DNA of 9,952 bases from Euryarchaeota archaeon UBA126. Lineage in GTDB: Archaea > Thermoplasmatota > Poseidoniia > Poseidoniales > Thalassarchaeaceae. Numbering within the stretch: position 1 is the first letter of the stretch; each line of letters begins with the position of its first letter. Shown in pieces: positions 1 to 5,652 of this stretch. A model generated the notes under the pieces. It was not told the DNA's origin. It saw nothing but the letters and a program-made list of their open reading frames with translations, and ran no database searches. Location of the stretch: assembly GCA_002497025.1 (NCBI GenBank), contig DAMG01000100.1, positions 9,180 through 19,131 of the forward strand, in the 5' to 3' direction. The position numbers and the translations under genes are program-made.

Positions 1-507
1 TACATGGGAGTGGATACCAAAATACTCGCTAACGATACACCGATTAGCGAACTCCGCGAATTAGACGGTCTAATTCTTTCAGGCGGTGCCGCCCGTGTTG
101 GATTAACCGGAGAATTAGGTAATTGTGCGGCTTATCTTGAGCTAGATGTTCCAATCTTAGGAATCTGTGCCGGCCACCAATTCATGGCTGGGCATTACGG
201 TGGGCGAGCGGCAGAAGCACCTGCGCCTGAGTTCGGTGCCGCGACAATCAATCTCATCGATGGCGGCGGGCCATTATTCGACGGAACTCCCGAATCTCAG
301 ACTGTTTGGGAGAGCCACAATGACGAGGTCGTGGAATTACCTGAGGGATTCAGAATTACAGCTAGTAGCGAATCATGCGAAATTCAGGCCATGGAGAACT
401 CAACATTGAACCGATTTGGATTACAATTCCACCCAGAAGTGAATGACTCCGAGTACGGATCAAAGATATTCGAGAACTTCGTAGATATCTGCCGCAGGGC
501 CCTTTAG
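1..507 (+). CDS. guaA: GMP synthase, glutamine amidotransferase subunit A (5'-truncated by window edge)
   Basis: This is a class I glutamine amidotransferase that releases ammonia from glutamine for amination of XMP to GMP. In archaea it works with a separate ATP-pyrophosphatase subunit B, which is not in this window. Counting from the ATG at position 4, the nucleophile Cys55 sits in GICAGHQ, and the other two triad residues are His143 and Glu145 in LQFHPEV. The SHNDEV block (about 104-109) and the LSGG block (about 25-28) are also typical. The frame is open to the left edge. Family members normally have about 20 more residues before the GVDTK segment, including the first beta strand, so the ATG at 4 is very probably an internal Met and the true start lies upstream of the window. 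The stop TAG (505-507) lies inside a GC-rich hairpin. The single-domain size and absence of a fused synthetase domain match the archaeal split form. Confidence 0.93.
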   Translation, partial: YMGVDTKILANDTPISELRELDGLILSGGAARVGLTGELGNCAAYLELDVPILGICAGHQFMAGHYGGRAAEAPAPEFGAATINLIDGGGPLFDGTPESQTVWESHNDEVVELPEGFRITASSESCEIQAMENSTLNRFGLQFHPEVNDSEYGSKIFENFVDICRRAL

Positions 508-518
508 GGCCCAATTTT
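497..518 (+). terminator. GC-rich hairpin plus T-run at the end of guaA
   Basis: GGGCCC (497-502), a TTTA loop (503-506) and GGGCCC (507-512) form a perfect 6-bp stem, followed after two A by TTTT (515-518). The structure overlaps the guaA stop codon. It has the form of an intrinsic terminator. Archaeal termination depends mostly on the T-run, so the role of the stem is uncertain. Each arm is itself a palindrome, so alternative pairings exist. Confidence 0.4.
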
Positions 519-560
519 CCGATGAGCAGATTGAAGAAGGGCTGGTAAGTCGGCGGCCCG

Positions 561-830
561 ATGGCGAACAGGCTTACACTCTACAAGTGCCGCTCCTGCA
601 ACCGCACAGACAGAAAAGAGTACGATCCAGACGGCAACGCATCTTGCAATCACTGCAACTCTCCAATGGACTCTCTAGAGCCACGATACAAGTGCGTCCG
701 CTGTGGACACATTGAGTGGATAGAAGTTGGAACGGTCGGTAAGTCCTGCCACAAGTGTGGCTACCGAATTTTCGTCAAGCCGCGAAAGGAAGGAACCGAC
801 CGCGGTTACAAGATTCTCAAAGCACGATGA
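561..830 (+). CDS. rpoP: DNA-directed RNA polymerase subunit P with an extra N-terminal zinc ribbon
   Basis: The C-terminal half (about residues 42-89) matches the archaeal RNA polymerase subunit P / eukaryotic Rpb12 pattern: YKCVRCG (Cys45, Cys48), a short loop, then CHKCGYRI (Cys63, Cys66) and a basic tail. This small zinc subunit helps assemble the core polymerase. Usual family length is about 45-55 residues; this protein has 89. The added N-terminal part repeats the same plan: YKCRSC (Cys10, Cys13) and SCNHC (Cys29, Cys32), giving two CxxC...CxxC ribbons in tandem. The start is bounded, because an in-frame TAA lies at 546-548 and ATG 561 is the next start. An internal ATG at 666 would give a classical-size RpoP of 54 residues, but the conserved cysteine pattern upstream argues that the long form is translated. 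The gene lies 53 nt after guaA and 64 nt before the RFC-like gene. The assignment of the second half is strong; the role of the first half is unknown. Confidence 0.82.
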   Translation: MANRLTLYKCRSCNRTDRKEYDPDGNASCNHCNSPMDSLEPRYKCVRCGHIEWIEVGTVGKSCHKCGYRIFVKPRKEGTDRGYKILKAR

Positions 831-837
831 GACCTCA

Positions 838-854
838 TACTTCCTGTGGAAGTA
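838..854. repeat. Perfect 7-bp inverted repeat between rpoP and the RFC-like gene
   Basis: TACTTCC (838-844) and GGAAGTA (848-854) are perfect reverse complements around a 3-nt TGT centre. The element begins 7 nt after the rpoP stop and lies about 40 nt before the GTG start at 895. No T-run follows it, so it does not look like an intrinsic terminator. It could be an mRNA hairpin or a dimeric regulator site. Confidence 0.5.
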
Positions 855-894
855 ATGGCGCGGAGTTCAAGACCCGCCTAATTCACGCTGATAC

Positions 895-2034
895 GTGGCG
901 AGTTGGCTGAGTACACATGCTCCGCGCACATTCGATGAATTGGCGGTGCCGAAAAGTGTCCAAGAGGCACTCAAGAGTGCGAGTTTAGCCACAGAACCCC
1001 CGCATCTGCTGATTACTGGTCCTGCTGGAGTCGGAAAGACAGCCTCTTGGCGGCTGGTAGCACGTCAGATGCTTGGTCCAGGATGGGAATCTACCACACA
1101 TGTTTTGCAAGCGCGCGATTTGATGCGAACCCGCGGTGCAATGGCAAAATTCGAGGAGTTCCTTAGACCTGGTGGCTCAGGTTCATCGGACACATTAGCA
1201 GGCCGTATGAGCCTAGATGCCTACGACCGAGGAATCATTTCAGCGTCGGAAGGAGACGTAGCACCCGCGGGAGCCGAATTGGAAATCGAACCAGGTAGAA
1301 TTCCAGTCAGCCGATTATTGGTGATTGAAGACGCGGATCATCTTGGAGGCATTAGACAAGCATATCTTCGTCGAATGATGGAAACAGTCGGCGTTGCTAG
1401 CAGATTTGTCCTAGTCGCTAGAGCGCCATCGCGCCTTATCGATGCAATCCGATCTAGGACCCAAATGATCCGAATCCCCTCCACAAGCCGCGAGACTGTA
1501 ATCGATACAATGCAATCAATTGCCAAATCCGAATCAATCTCAGCCGATGAAGGTGTAATAGGCGATTTGGCCTATGTTGCTGAGGGCAATTTACGAAAAG
1601 CAGTCTTCACATTGGAGATGTTACATGGACGCAAACTCACTGAGGATCGCTCCGCTGTACATCGCTTGGTTCAGGCCACAACGTTGCAAGCAGGCAGACA
1701 TCTTCTGGAACTTGCACTTCGTGGCCGAGTTGTTGAATGGCGGTGGGAGAATGTTAGAGGCCGCCGCTCCAAGGTATTAGGCGGCGCAATAGCAGAGATT
1801 GATCGTCTAATGAATGACCACGGATTAGATGCCGACGATATTATTTCACAACTCCATGATGTCCTGGTCGGCCGCCGTCTTTCATTACCTGATGAACTAC
1901 GCTCTGAGTTAATTTCCTCATTGGCGATTTGTGATACACAAATTCGTAGTACCATGCACGCCAGAATCCCCTTCGAGAACTTTCTCCACAAGGCGGCAAG
2001 GTCTGGTAGAAAGCACGGCCTCGCCTTTGGTTAA
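895..2034 (+). CDS. Replication factor C small-subunit-like AAA+ clamp-loader protein, divergent
   Basis: Clamp loaders use ATP to open the PCNA ring and place it on primed DNA. The order of motifs fits the RFC small-subunit family: an N-terminal W...PRTFDEL block (about 4-16), Walker A GPAGVGKT (42-49), a Walker B-like IEDAD (144-148) followed by the RRMMETV segment, a sensor 1 region (about 170-180), an SRT arginine-finger motif (187-189; usually SRC) and sensor 2 GNLRKA (231-236, Arg234). A helical collar-like domain fills the C-terminus. The protein is 379 residues, against roughly 315-330 for typical small subunits. The extra length includes a Gly/Ser-rich insertion at about 91-138 between Walker A and B. 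The usual DEAD-type box has its first two acidic residues swapped (Glu145, Asp146), and the sensor 1 Asn is replaced by Arg176. GTG 895 is the start, since in-frame TGA 889-891 is two codons upstream. A canonical small subunit is probably encoded elsewhere; this could be a second, specialised one. Confidence 0.78.
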   Translation: MASWLSTHAPRTFDELAVPKSVQEALKSASLATEPPHLLITGPAGVGKTASWRLVARQMLGPGWESTTHVLQARDLMRTRGAMAKFEEFLRPGGSGSSDTLAGRMSLDAYDRGIISASEGDVAPAGAELEIEPGRIPVSRLLVIEDADHLGGIRQAYLRRMMETVGVASRFVLVARAPSRLIDAIRSRTQMIRIPSTSRETVIDTMQSIAKSESISADEGVIGDLAYVAEGNLRKAVFTLEMLHGRKLTEDRSAVHRLVQATTLQAGRHLLELALRGRVVEWRWENVRGRRSKVLGGAIAEIDRLMNDHGLDADDIISQLHDVLVGRRLSLPDELRSELISSLAICDTQIRSTMHARIPFENFLHKAARSGRKHGLAFG

Positions 2035-2112
2035 TGGCGGGCGCGGCAGGATTCGAACCCGCGGTCCCTGGCTTAGGAGGCCAGTGCATTATCCAGGCTA
2101 TGCTACACGCCC
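2035..2112 (-). tRNA. tRNA-Arg (anticodon CCT) with encoded CCA
   Basis: Read on the minus strand, a 75-nt cloverleaf (2038-2112) is followed by genomically encoded CCA (2035-2037). The acceptor arm GGGCGTG pairs with CGCGCCC through all seven positions (one T-G pair). The D arm is GCAT/ATGC with GG in its loop. The anticodon stem CTGGC/GCCAG encloses CTCCTAA, giving anticodon CCT (decodes AGG). The T arm GCGGG-TTCGAAT-CCTGC has the standard loop. No intron is seen. The encoded 3' end touches the stop codon of the convergent RFC-like gene with no spacer. Confidence 0.96.
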
Positions 2113-2218
2113 ACTTCGGCGACCGCATTCTCCTCAAGAACTCTGAGGGTGTCCAAATTGCTACCTTGACCTCTAATTTGAGCCGAGAGAATCAAGCCAT
2201 GTTCGATGTCGGACAGGC
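2113..2218. promoter_or_regulatory. Divergent intergenic region between tRNA-Arg and the membrane-protein gene
   Basis: These 106 nt separate a minus-strand tRNA from a plus-strand gene, so both promoters should lie here. AT-rich patches at about 2154-2161 (AAATTGCT) and 2173-2180 (CTAATTTG) are the only candidates for TATA-like elements, and neither is a close consensus match. A weak stem, CCTCA (2132-2136) with TGAGG (2144-2148), lies between them and the tRNA. The location is supported by gene orientation; the exact elements are not. Confidence 0.35.
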
Positions 2219-3682
2219 ATGGCGAGTGAGCGCAGCCTCCCAACCCCCTACGCCAAGGAGAGTGACCGGCAGGTGCAACAAGAGCAGGCATTGAGCCTGC
2301 GAGTAAAGGCCAGAGACGCAGGTAGGAGATTTTGGGTCAGGGCGGCTACAAGCAACCCTCAACCACAGTTACGTAACTTGTTGTCATTGGCCGCTCCGAT
2401 TACAACGGGCGTCCTGCTGATTGGATGGGAATATGCCTCATTTCAAGTAGCGATTGCAATTCATGTTGCACTAAGCCTTAGCCTAATACCCGCCTTTTTC
2501 GCCGCCTCCTTTGCTCGAATGTCTGCTAGAGACAGACTTCGCTTACGAGCAGTAGGTTTCCGCTCCATGAATTCGTACCCCGGTGTGGAACGTATACTCA
2601 ACTCGCTCGATGAAAGAAGAATTAGGGAGAGAATTAGACTTTCATGCATTCTTCTTGCAACAATCGCTCTCGCGTCCCTCTGGAATCTAGATGCTGGAGA
2701 GACTCTTAGCTCGTTAGTTCTGGGGGCCTGTATCGTGTTGTCGACTATTTCTGCTTTCAACACCCAACAACTGGAAACCTCAATCCCGATGCGGTCAAAT
2801 TCCTTCCCTCTGCTGTCTCTGCACGCACCAACACTACATGATAGCACACTGGATCGAGTCTTGTCAGATCTCCTTGTCGCTCATCTAGACCCGGAAACGG
2901 CCAGCCATTGGGATATTTGGATCAAATCACTAGTTCACGACGTTCGAAGCGACCAAACACCAGAATCAGCAGTTGAACACCTGCTCGAGGCAATCCATTT
3001 GGAACATCTAGGATTACTCGATGAAGACGGCCTACTAAGCGAAACCCGTAGAGTCTTCAAAGTCTCAGCAATTGACGGGCTTTTCTCCTCAAATTCTAAG
3101 TTCAACATGATAACTCTCAGACGACTACTCGCTCATACTAGGGCCTGGCAACCCGGCCTTTTTCGCCTCACAGATAGATTACAAGATTCAGTCATTAGAG
3201 GAGACCCTACTCTTACCGAGGAGGCTTGGAGATTAGATCTGGACCTGCCACCTAGGTGCGGTCAAGGCCAAGGAAATCTATTCGTGATGATACACAACCA
3301 TTCAGGCAAGAATCAGTCGGTTGAAGTCGACATATTGGCTGCTGAAGGAGAACCGGAAATCCAAACTCTCCGAGTCTTTGCAAACGCCTCCTCACAACCT
3401 AAATCACCGACTTCTTTAGGCGAGGAGAGAGGCGTATTGACCGAATCATTTGGCCGTCTTCTAGCAGACTCAACAGTTCTCTGGATAGGCTTGGCGTGGC
3501 CCGATTCCATATCTGGTCCGCACCCCGTACAGGTCACTCTAAGAAATGAGGAAGGAGAGACGATTGAATCAATTGTAGTAACTACCCTACTTTCCTCAGG
3601 AGTTCAGGCAGAAAGCATGGGTCATAGAATGGCCGATGCAGCATCCGAGGTACGAAGAATCGCTCTTGCACTTGCAGATTGA
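2219..3682 (+). CDS. Uncharacterised multi-pass membrane protein, 487 residues
   Basis: I do not recognise this family. The first 50 residues are charged and polar with no signal peptide. Four hydrophobic segments follow: about 54-72, 76-97, 139-156 and 162-180. The loop between the second and third pair (about 100-138) is strongly basic and Arg-rich, suggesting it is cytosolic. From about residue 190 to the end the protein is soluble and mixed alpha/beta. It includes an acidic helical stretch (about 210-300) and a beta-rich stretch near 345-465 (LFVMIHNHSG, VQVTLRNEEG) that resembles an immunoglobulin-like or C2-like sandwich, though this is only an impression. An in-frame TAA at 2174-2176 makes ATG 2219 the first usable start. 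The gene is divergent from tRNA-Arg and lies 71 nt before the flavoprotein start, so it may lead the downstream transcript. No function is proposed. Confidence 0.8.
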   Translation: MASERSLPTPYAKESDRQVQQEQALSLRVKARDAGRRFWVRAATSNPQPQLRNLLSLAAPITTGVLLIGWEYASFQVAIAIHVALSLSLIPAFFAASFARMSARDRLRLRAVGFRSMNSYPGVERILNSLDERRIRERIRLSCILLATIALASLWNLDAGETLSSLVLGACIVLSTISAFNTQQLETSIPMRSNSFPLLSLHAPTLHDSTLDRVLSDLLVAHLDPETASHWDIWIKSLVHDVRSDQTPESAVEHLLEAIHLEHLGLLDEDGLLSETRRVFKVSAIDGLFSSNSKFNMITLRRLLAHTRAWQPGLFRLTDRLQDSVIRGDPTLTEEAWRLDLDLPPRCGQGQGNLFVMIHNHSGKNQSVEVDILAAEGEPEIQTLRVFANASSQPKSPTSLGEERGVLTESFGRLLADSTVLWIGLAWPDSISGPHPVQVTLRNEEGETIESIVVTTLLSSGVQAESMGHRMADAASEVRRIALALAD

Positions 3683-3692
3683 GACATATTTT

Positions 3693-3707
3693 CGGGGCGA
3701 AGCCCCG
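3693..3707. repeat. Short GC-rich hairpin between the membrane protein and the flavoprotein
   Basis: CGGGGC (3693-3698), GAA (3699-3701) and GCCCCG (3702-3707) form a perfect 6-bp stem with a 3-nt loop, 10 nt after the upstream stop codon. TTTT precedes the stem (3689-3692) instead of following it, so on the plus strand it is not a standard terminator. It lies within the 5' leader of the flavoprotein if that gene starts at 3754. Confidence 0.5.
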
Positions 3708-3753
3708 AGCGTCATCTTCATGTCGCAAACACGATTCGCCCAAGACGAGAACC

Positions 3754-5184
3754 ATGGAGTCTTGGGATCTAGTTATCGTCGGCTCGGGGCCTGCCGCCCT
3801 AAGAGCCGCTATTGCCGCAGCGGATGCTGGAACTACGCCCCTGCTTCTCGAATCCTCTGGAATAGGTGCCGGAACCTCGGGCGCGGATCTCGCCGGCCTT
3901 GCAGTATCTATCGATGAAGTAAGCTCCTCCGGTCATCGTGATGACACCATTTCAGCCGGTGGCGAAACCACAGACAAGGTAGCAGCTGCAAGGGTTTGCG
4001 GAGAAGCACACAGCATCCTTGCAGAATTGGAGAGATGGGGGCTTGTTCTCCGTCGCAGAGAAGGAGGGCTTCCTCACACAGCTCAAATCGCCGGGCACAG
4101 TATGCCTAGAATGACAGGCTGCGGAGATGCAACCGGACGAAACATCGCCCGAATTCTCGAAGAGCAAGCCATGAAGAGAGGTGTTGTTCGCCGTTCAGAT
4201 ATCCAAGCAATGTCGTTGGTTATGGACGGTAAGCAAGTAAGAGGTCTTACAGCTTACGATACCAACACAGGAGAAGTCATCGGAATTCAAGCCAAGGCGG
4301 TGCTCCTCGCTACCACTGGCCATCAAGGGATTTGGTCGAGTCCATCAGATGGAGCCGGATTAGGCTCAGCACTGGTTGCCTCAGCCAGCCTGGCACTCAC
4401 TGGGATGGAAAATAACCCTACCCACCCACTTACTGTAAGAGGAACAGACCTAAACATAACACTCGATGTTTTAGGATCAGGCGGTAGAGTTAGGAAATCC
4501 AGTGGAGAGGATGTTGAACCCAGCGAAGTTGGCGATGATGACTGCGTCTTAGATTTGAGAAGCTTGGAATCTGATGCTAAGACTTGGTTCTCCAACACAC
4601 ATACTAGAATCAAGGACAGAACAGGTCTAGATATGTCTAGAGATGTGATTCCAATTACAACAAGTATTGCTACAACCACAGGGGGCGCCCCAGTGGATGA
4701 ACATGGCCGAGTAACCTTCTCCAAAGGTAAAAAATGGGCCACTGGACTCTATGCGGCCGGACGCTCTGCAAACAATGGAATGCATGGAGAGGGGATGTTA
4801 GCAGGTAACCTAATCCTCGATGATTTAGTAGGCGGTGGAAAGGCAGGAAACCATGCAGGCACTTGGGCCAAAGAAGTATCTTTTGGAGGCTCAAATTTAG
4901 TTGAAAAAGCAATTACAAACTCCTCAAAGAGACTTGAATCTTTGAAGTCAGGAGAAGGAGTATCTGTAGGTCAAGCATCAGCAACTTTGGCTTCTGTAAT
5001 GTCCTCTTGCATGAATGGCTCTAGAGATAAATCCTCACTCAAAGCCGCCGCAGATGCTATTGCTGAGATGAAGAAAAACGGAATCAAAGTAACAGATCAA
5101 TCAAGCGTGATGAATACCGAGATGTGTTCGGCTCTGAAACTTCAGGGAATGATTGCTATCGCCGAGCAGATTACAAAATCTTGA
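3754..5184 (+). CDS. SdhA/FrdA-fold FAD-dependent oxidoreductase, catalytically divergent
   Basis: This is an FAD-binding flavoprotein of the succinate dehydrogenase/fumarate reductase/L-aspartate oxidase family, 476 residues from this start. The N-terminal dinucleotide fold shows DLVIVGSGPAA (5-15). Family landmarks follow in order: ETGEV-like TNTGEV, an ATTG turn, THPLTV, TTGGAPVDEHG (about 309-318), GLYAAG (331-336) and MHGEGMLAGN (343-352), which is the counterpart of VHGANRLGGN. Aligned from memory to E. coli SdhA, His242 and Thr254 are kept (His224, Thr236), but His354 becomes Ala306, Arg399 becomes Met348, the RDVV segment with the proton-shuttle Arg286 is missing, and the His that binds FAD covalently is absent. 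The C-terminus stops after the NTEMCSALKLQ helix, lacking about the last 80-100 residues of SdhA. The frame opens at TTG 3679, overlapping the upstream stop, but those 25 codons look non-conserved and the fold begins right after ATG 3754. Substrate unknown; it is not a standard succinate dehydrogenase. Confidence 0.82.
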   Translation: MESWDLVIVGSGPAALRAAIAAADAGTTPLLLESSGIGAGTSGADLAGLAVSIDEVSSSGHRDDTISAGGETTDKVAAARVCGEAHSILAELERWGLVLRRREGGLPHTAQIAGHSMPRMTGCGDATGRNIARILEEQAMKRGVVRRSDIQAMSLVMDGKQVRGLTAYDTNTGEVIGIQAKAVLLATTGHQGIWSSPSDGAGLGSALVASASLALTGMENNPTHPLTVRGTDLNITLDVLGSGGRVRKSSGEDVEPSEVGDDDCVLDLRSLESDAKTWFSNTHTRIKDRTGLDMSRDVIPITTSIATTTGGAPVDEHGRVTFSKGKKWATGLYAAGRSANNGMHGEGMLAGNLILDDLVGGGKAGNHAGTWAKEVSFGGSNLVEKAITNSSKRLESLKSGEGVSVGQASATLASVMSSCMNGSRDKSSLKAAADAIAEMKKNGIKVTDQSSVMNTEMCSALKLQGMIAIAEQITKS

Positions 5185-5186
5185 GG
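5183..5186 (+). promoter_or_regulatory. Shine-Dalgarno-like GAGG before the HIT gene
   Basis: GAGG overlaps the flavoprotein TGA stop (5182-5184) and ends 7 nt before ATG 5194. It supports that start and translation from the same mRNA as the flavoprotein. Confidence 0.5.
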
Positions 5187-5193
5187 AATTTCA

Positions 5194-5613
5194 ATGAGTG
5201 AAGAGCCAACAATCTTCACTCGTATCATCAATGGCGAGTTACCTTGCCACAAAGTGTATGAGGACGACCTCATTATTGCCTTCTTGGACATTCAACCCCT
5301 GACAAGAGGACATACATTGGTTATTCCAAAAGAGCCAGCCCCTTCAATAGACCAATTGAGCTCAGAGTCCGCAGCAGCTCTTGGTAGGGCTCTACCAGTG
5401 GTAAGCCGTGGCGTACTCAAGGCGACCGGAGCGACCGCATACAACCTCGTCCAAAACAACGGGCACGAGGCGGGCATGTCTATCGCTCACGTCCACATTC
5501 ACATCATTCCACGATATCCTGACTCAACTCATTCTTTCCTCTGGAAATATGGAAAGATAGACCAAGAAGACGCAAAAATCCTTGCTGAAAGCATTTCAGA
5601 AGCCACAGAGTAG
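5194..5613 (+). CDS. HIT-family nucleotide hydrolase/transferase (HINT-like)
   Basis: Histidine-triad proteins cleave or transfer nucleoside phosphates from substrates such as AMP-lysine, dinucleoside polyphosphates or ADP-linked compounds. The protein is 139 residues, the usual size. The N-terminal IFTRIINGELPCHKVYEDD (7-25) and AFLDIQPLTRGHTLVIPK (29-46) are hallmark strands. The catalytic triad HVHIHIIPR occupies 99-107 (His99, His101, His103). NGHEAGMSIAH (89-99) forms the preceding loop. It begins 9 nt after the flavoprotein stop with a GAGG ribosome-binding site, so co-transcription is likely. HIT genes occur in very varied contexts, so its neighbours say little about substrate. No zinc-binding CxxC pair is seen near the N-terminus (only Cys18), unlike some bacterial HinT-like proteins. 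Confidence 0.94.
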   Translation: MSEEPTIFTRIINGELPCHKVYEDDLIIAFLDIQPLTRGHTLVIPKEPAPSIDQLSSESAAALGRALPVVSRGVLKATGATAYNLVQNNGHEAGMSIAHVHIHIIPRYPDSTHSFLWKYGKIDQEDAKILAESISEATE

Positions 5614-5652
5614 AATCGGTGTATTCTCAACCCCCAGCATCCTCGGAGCCCC

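Noticed and set aside
666..830. Internal ATG as the start of a classical 54-residue RpoP
   Set aside because: The upstream in-frame codons encode a second well-formed CxxC...CxxC ribbon, which would be unlikely in non-coding sequence; kept only as an alternative.
1671..2137. Minus-strand ORFs of 98-106 residues opposite the RFC-like gene end
   Set aside because: Low-complexity, Arg/Ser-rich translations with no domain signal, lying opposite a gene with clear AAA+ motifs; one also runs through the tRNA.
2034..2294. 86-residue plus-strand ORF across the tRNA region
   Set aside because: Its start contains AGFEPAVPG, the usual artefact of translating the antisense of a tRNA T-arm. It overlaps tRNA-Arg and the start of the membrane-protein gene.
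3679..3753. TTG start for the flavoprotein giving a 4-nt overlap with the upstream stop
   Set aside because: The added 25 residues are basic and unstructured, include the GC-rich hairpin, and precede a Met that lies directly before the FAD-binding strand, as is normal for the family.
4323..4912. Minus-strand ORFs of 80-139 residues inside the flavoprotein gene
   Set aside because: Shadows of the real gene with no recognisable motifs or start signals.
3754..5184. Naming this gene sdhA or frdA
   Set aside because: Several substrate-binding and proton-transfer residues and the C-terminal part are missing, and no iron-sulphur or membrane-anchor subunit gene is adjacent.
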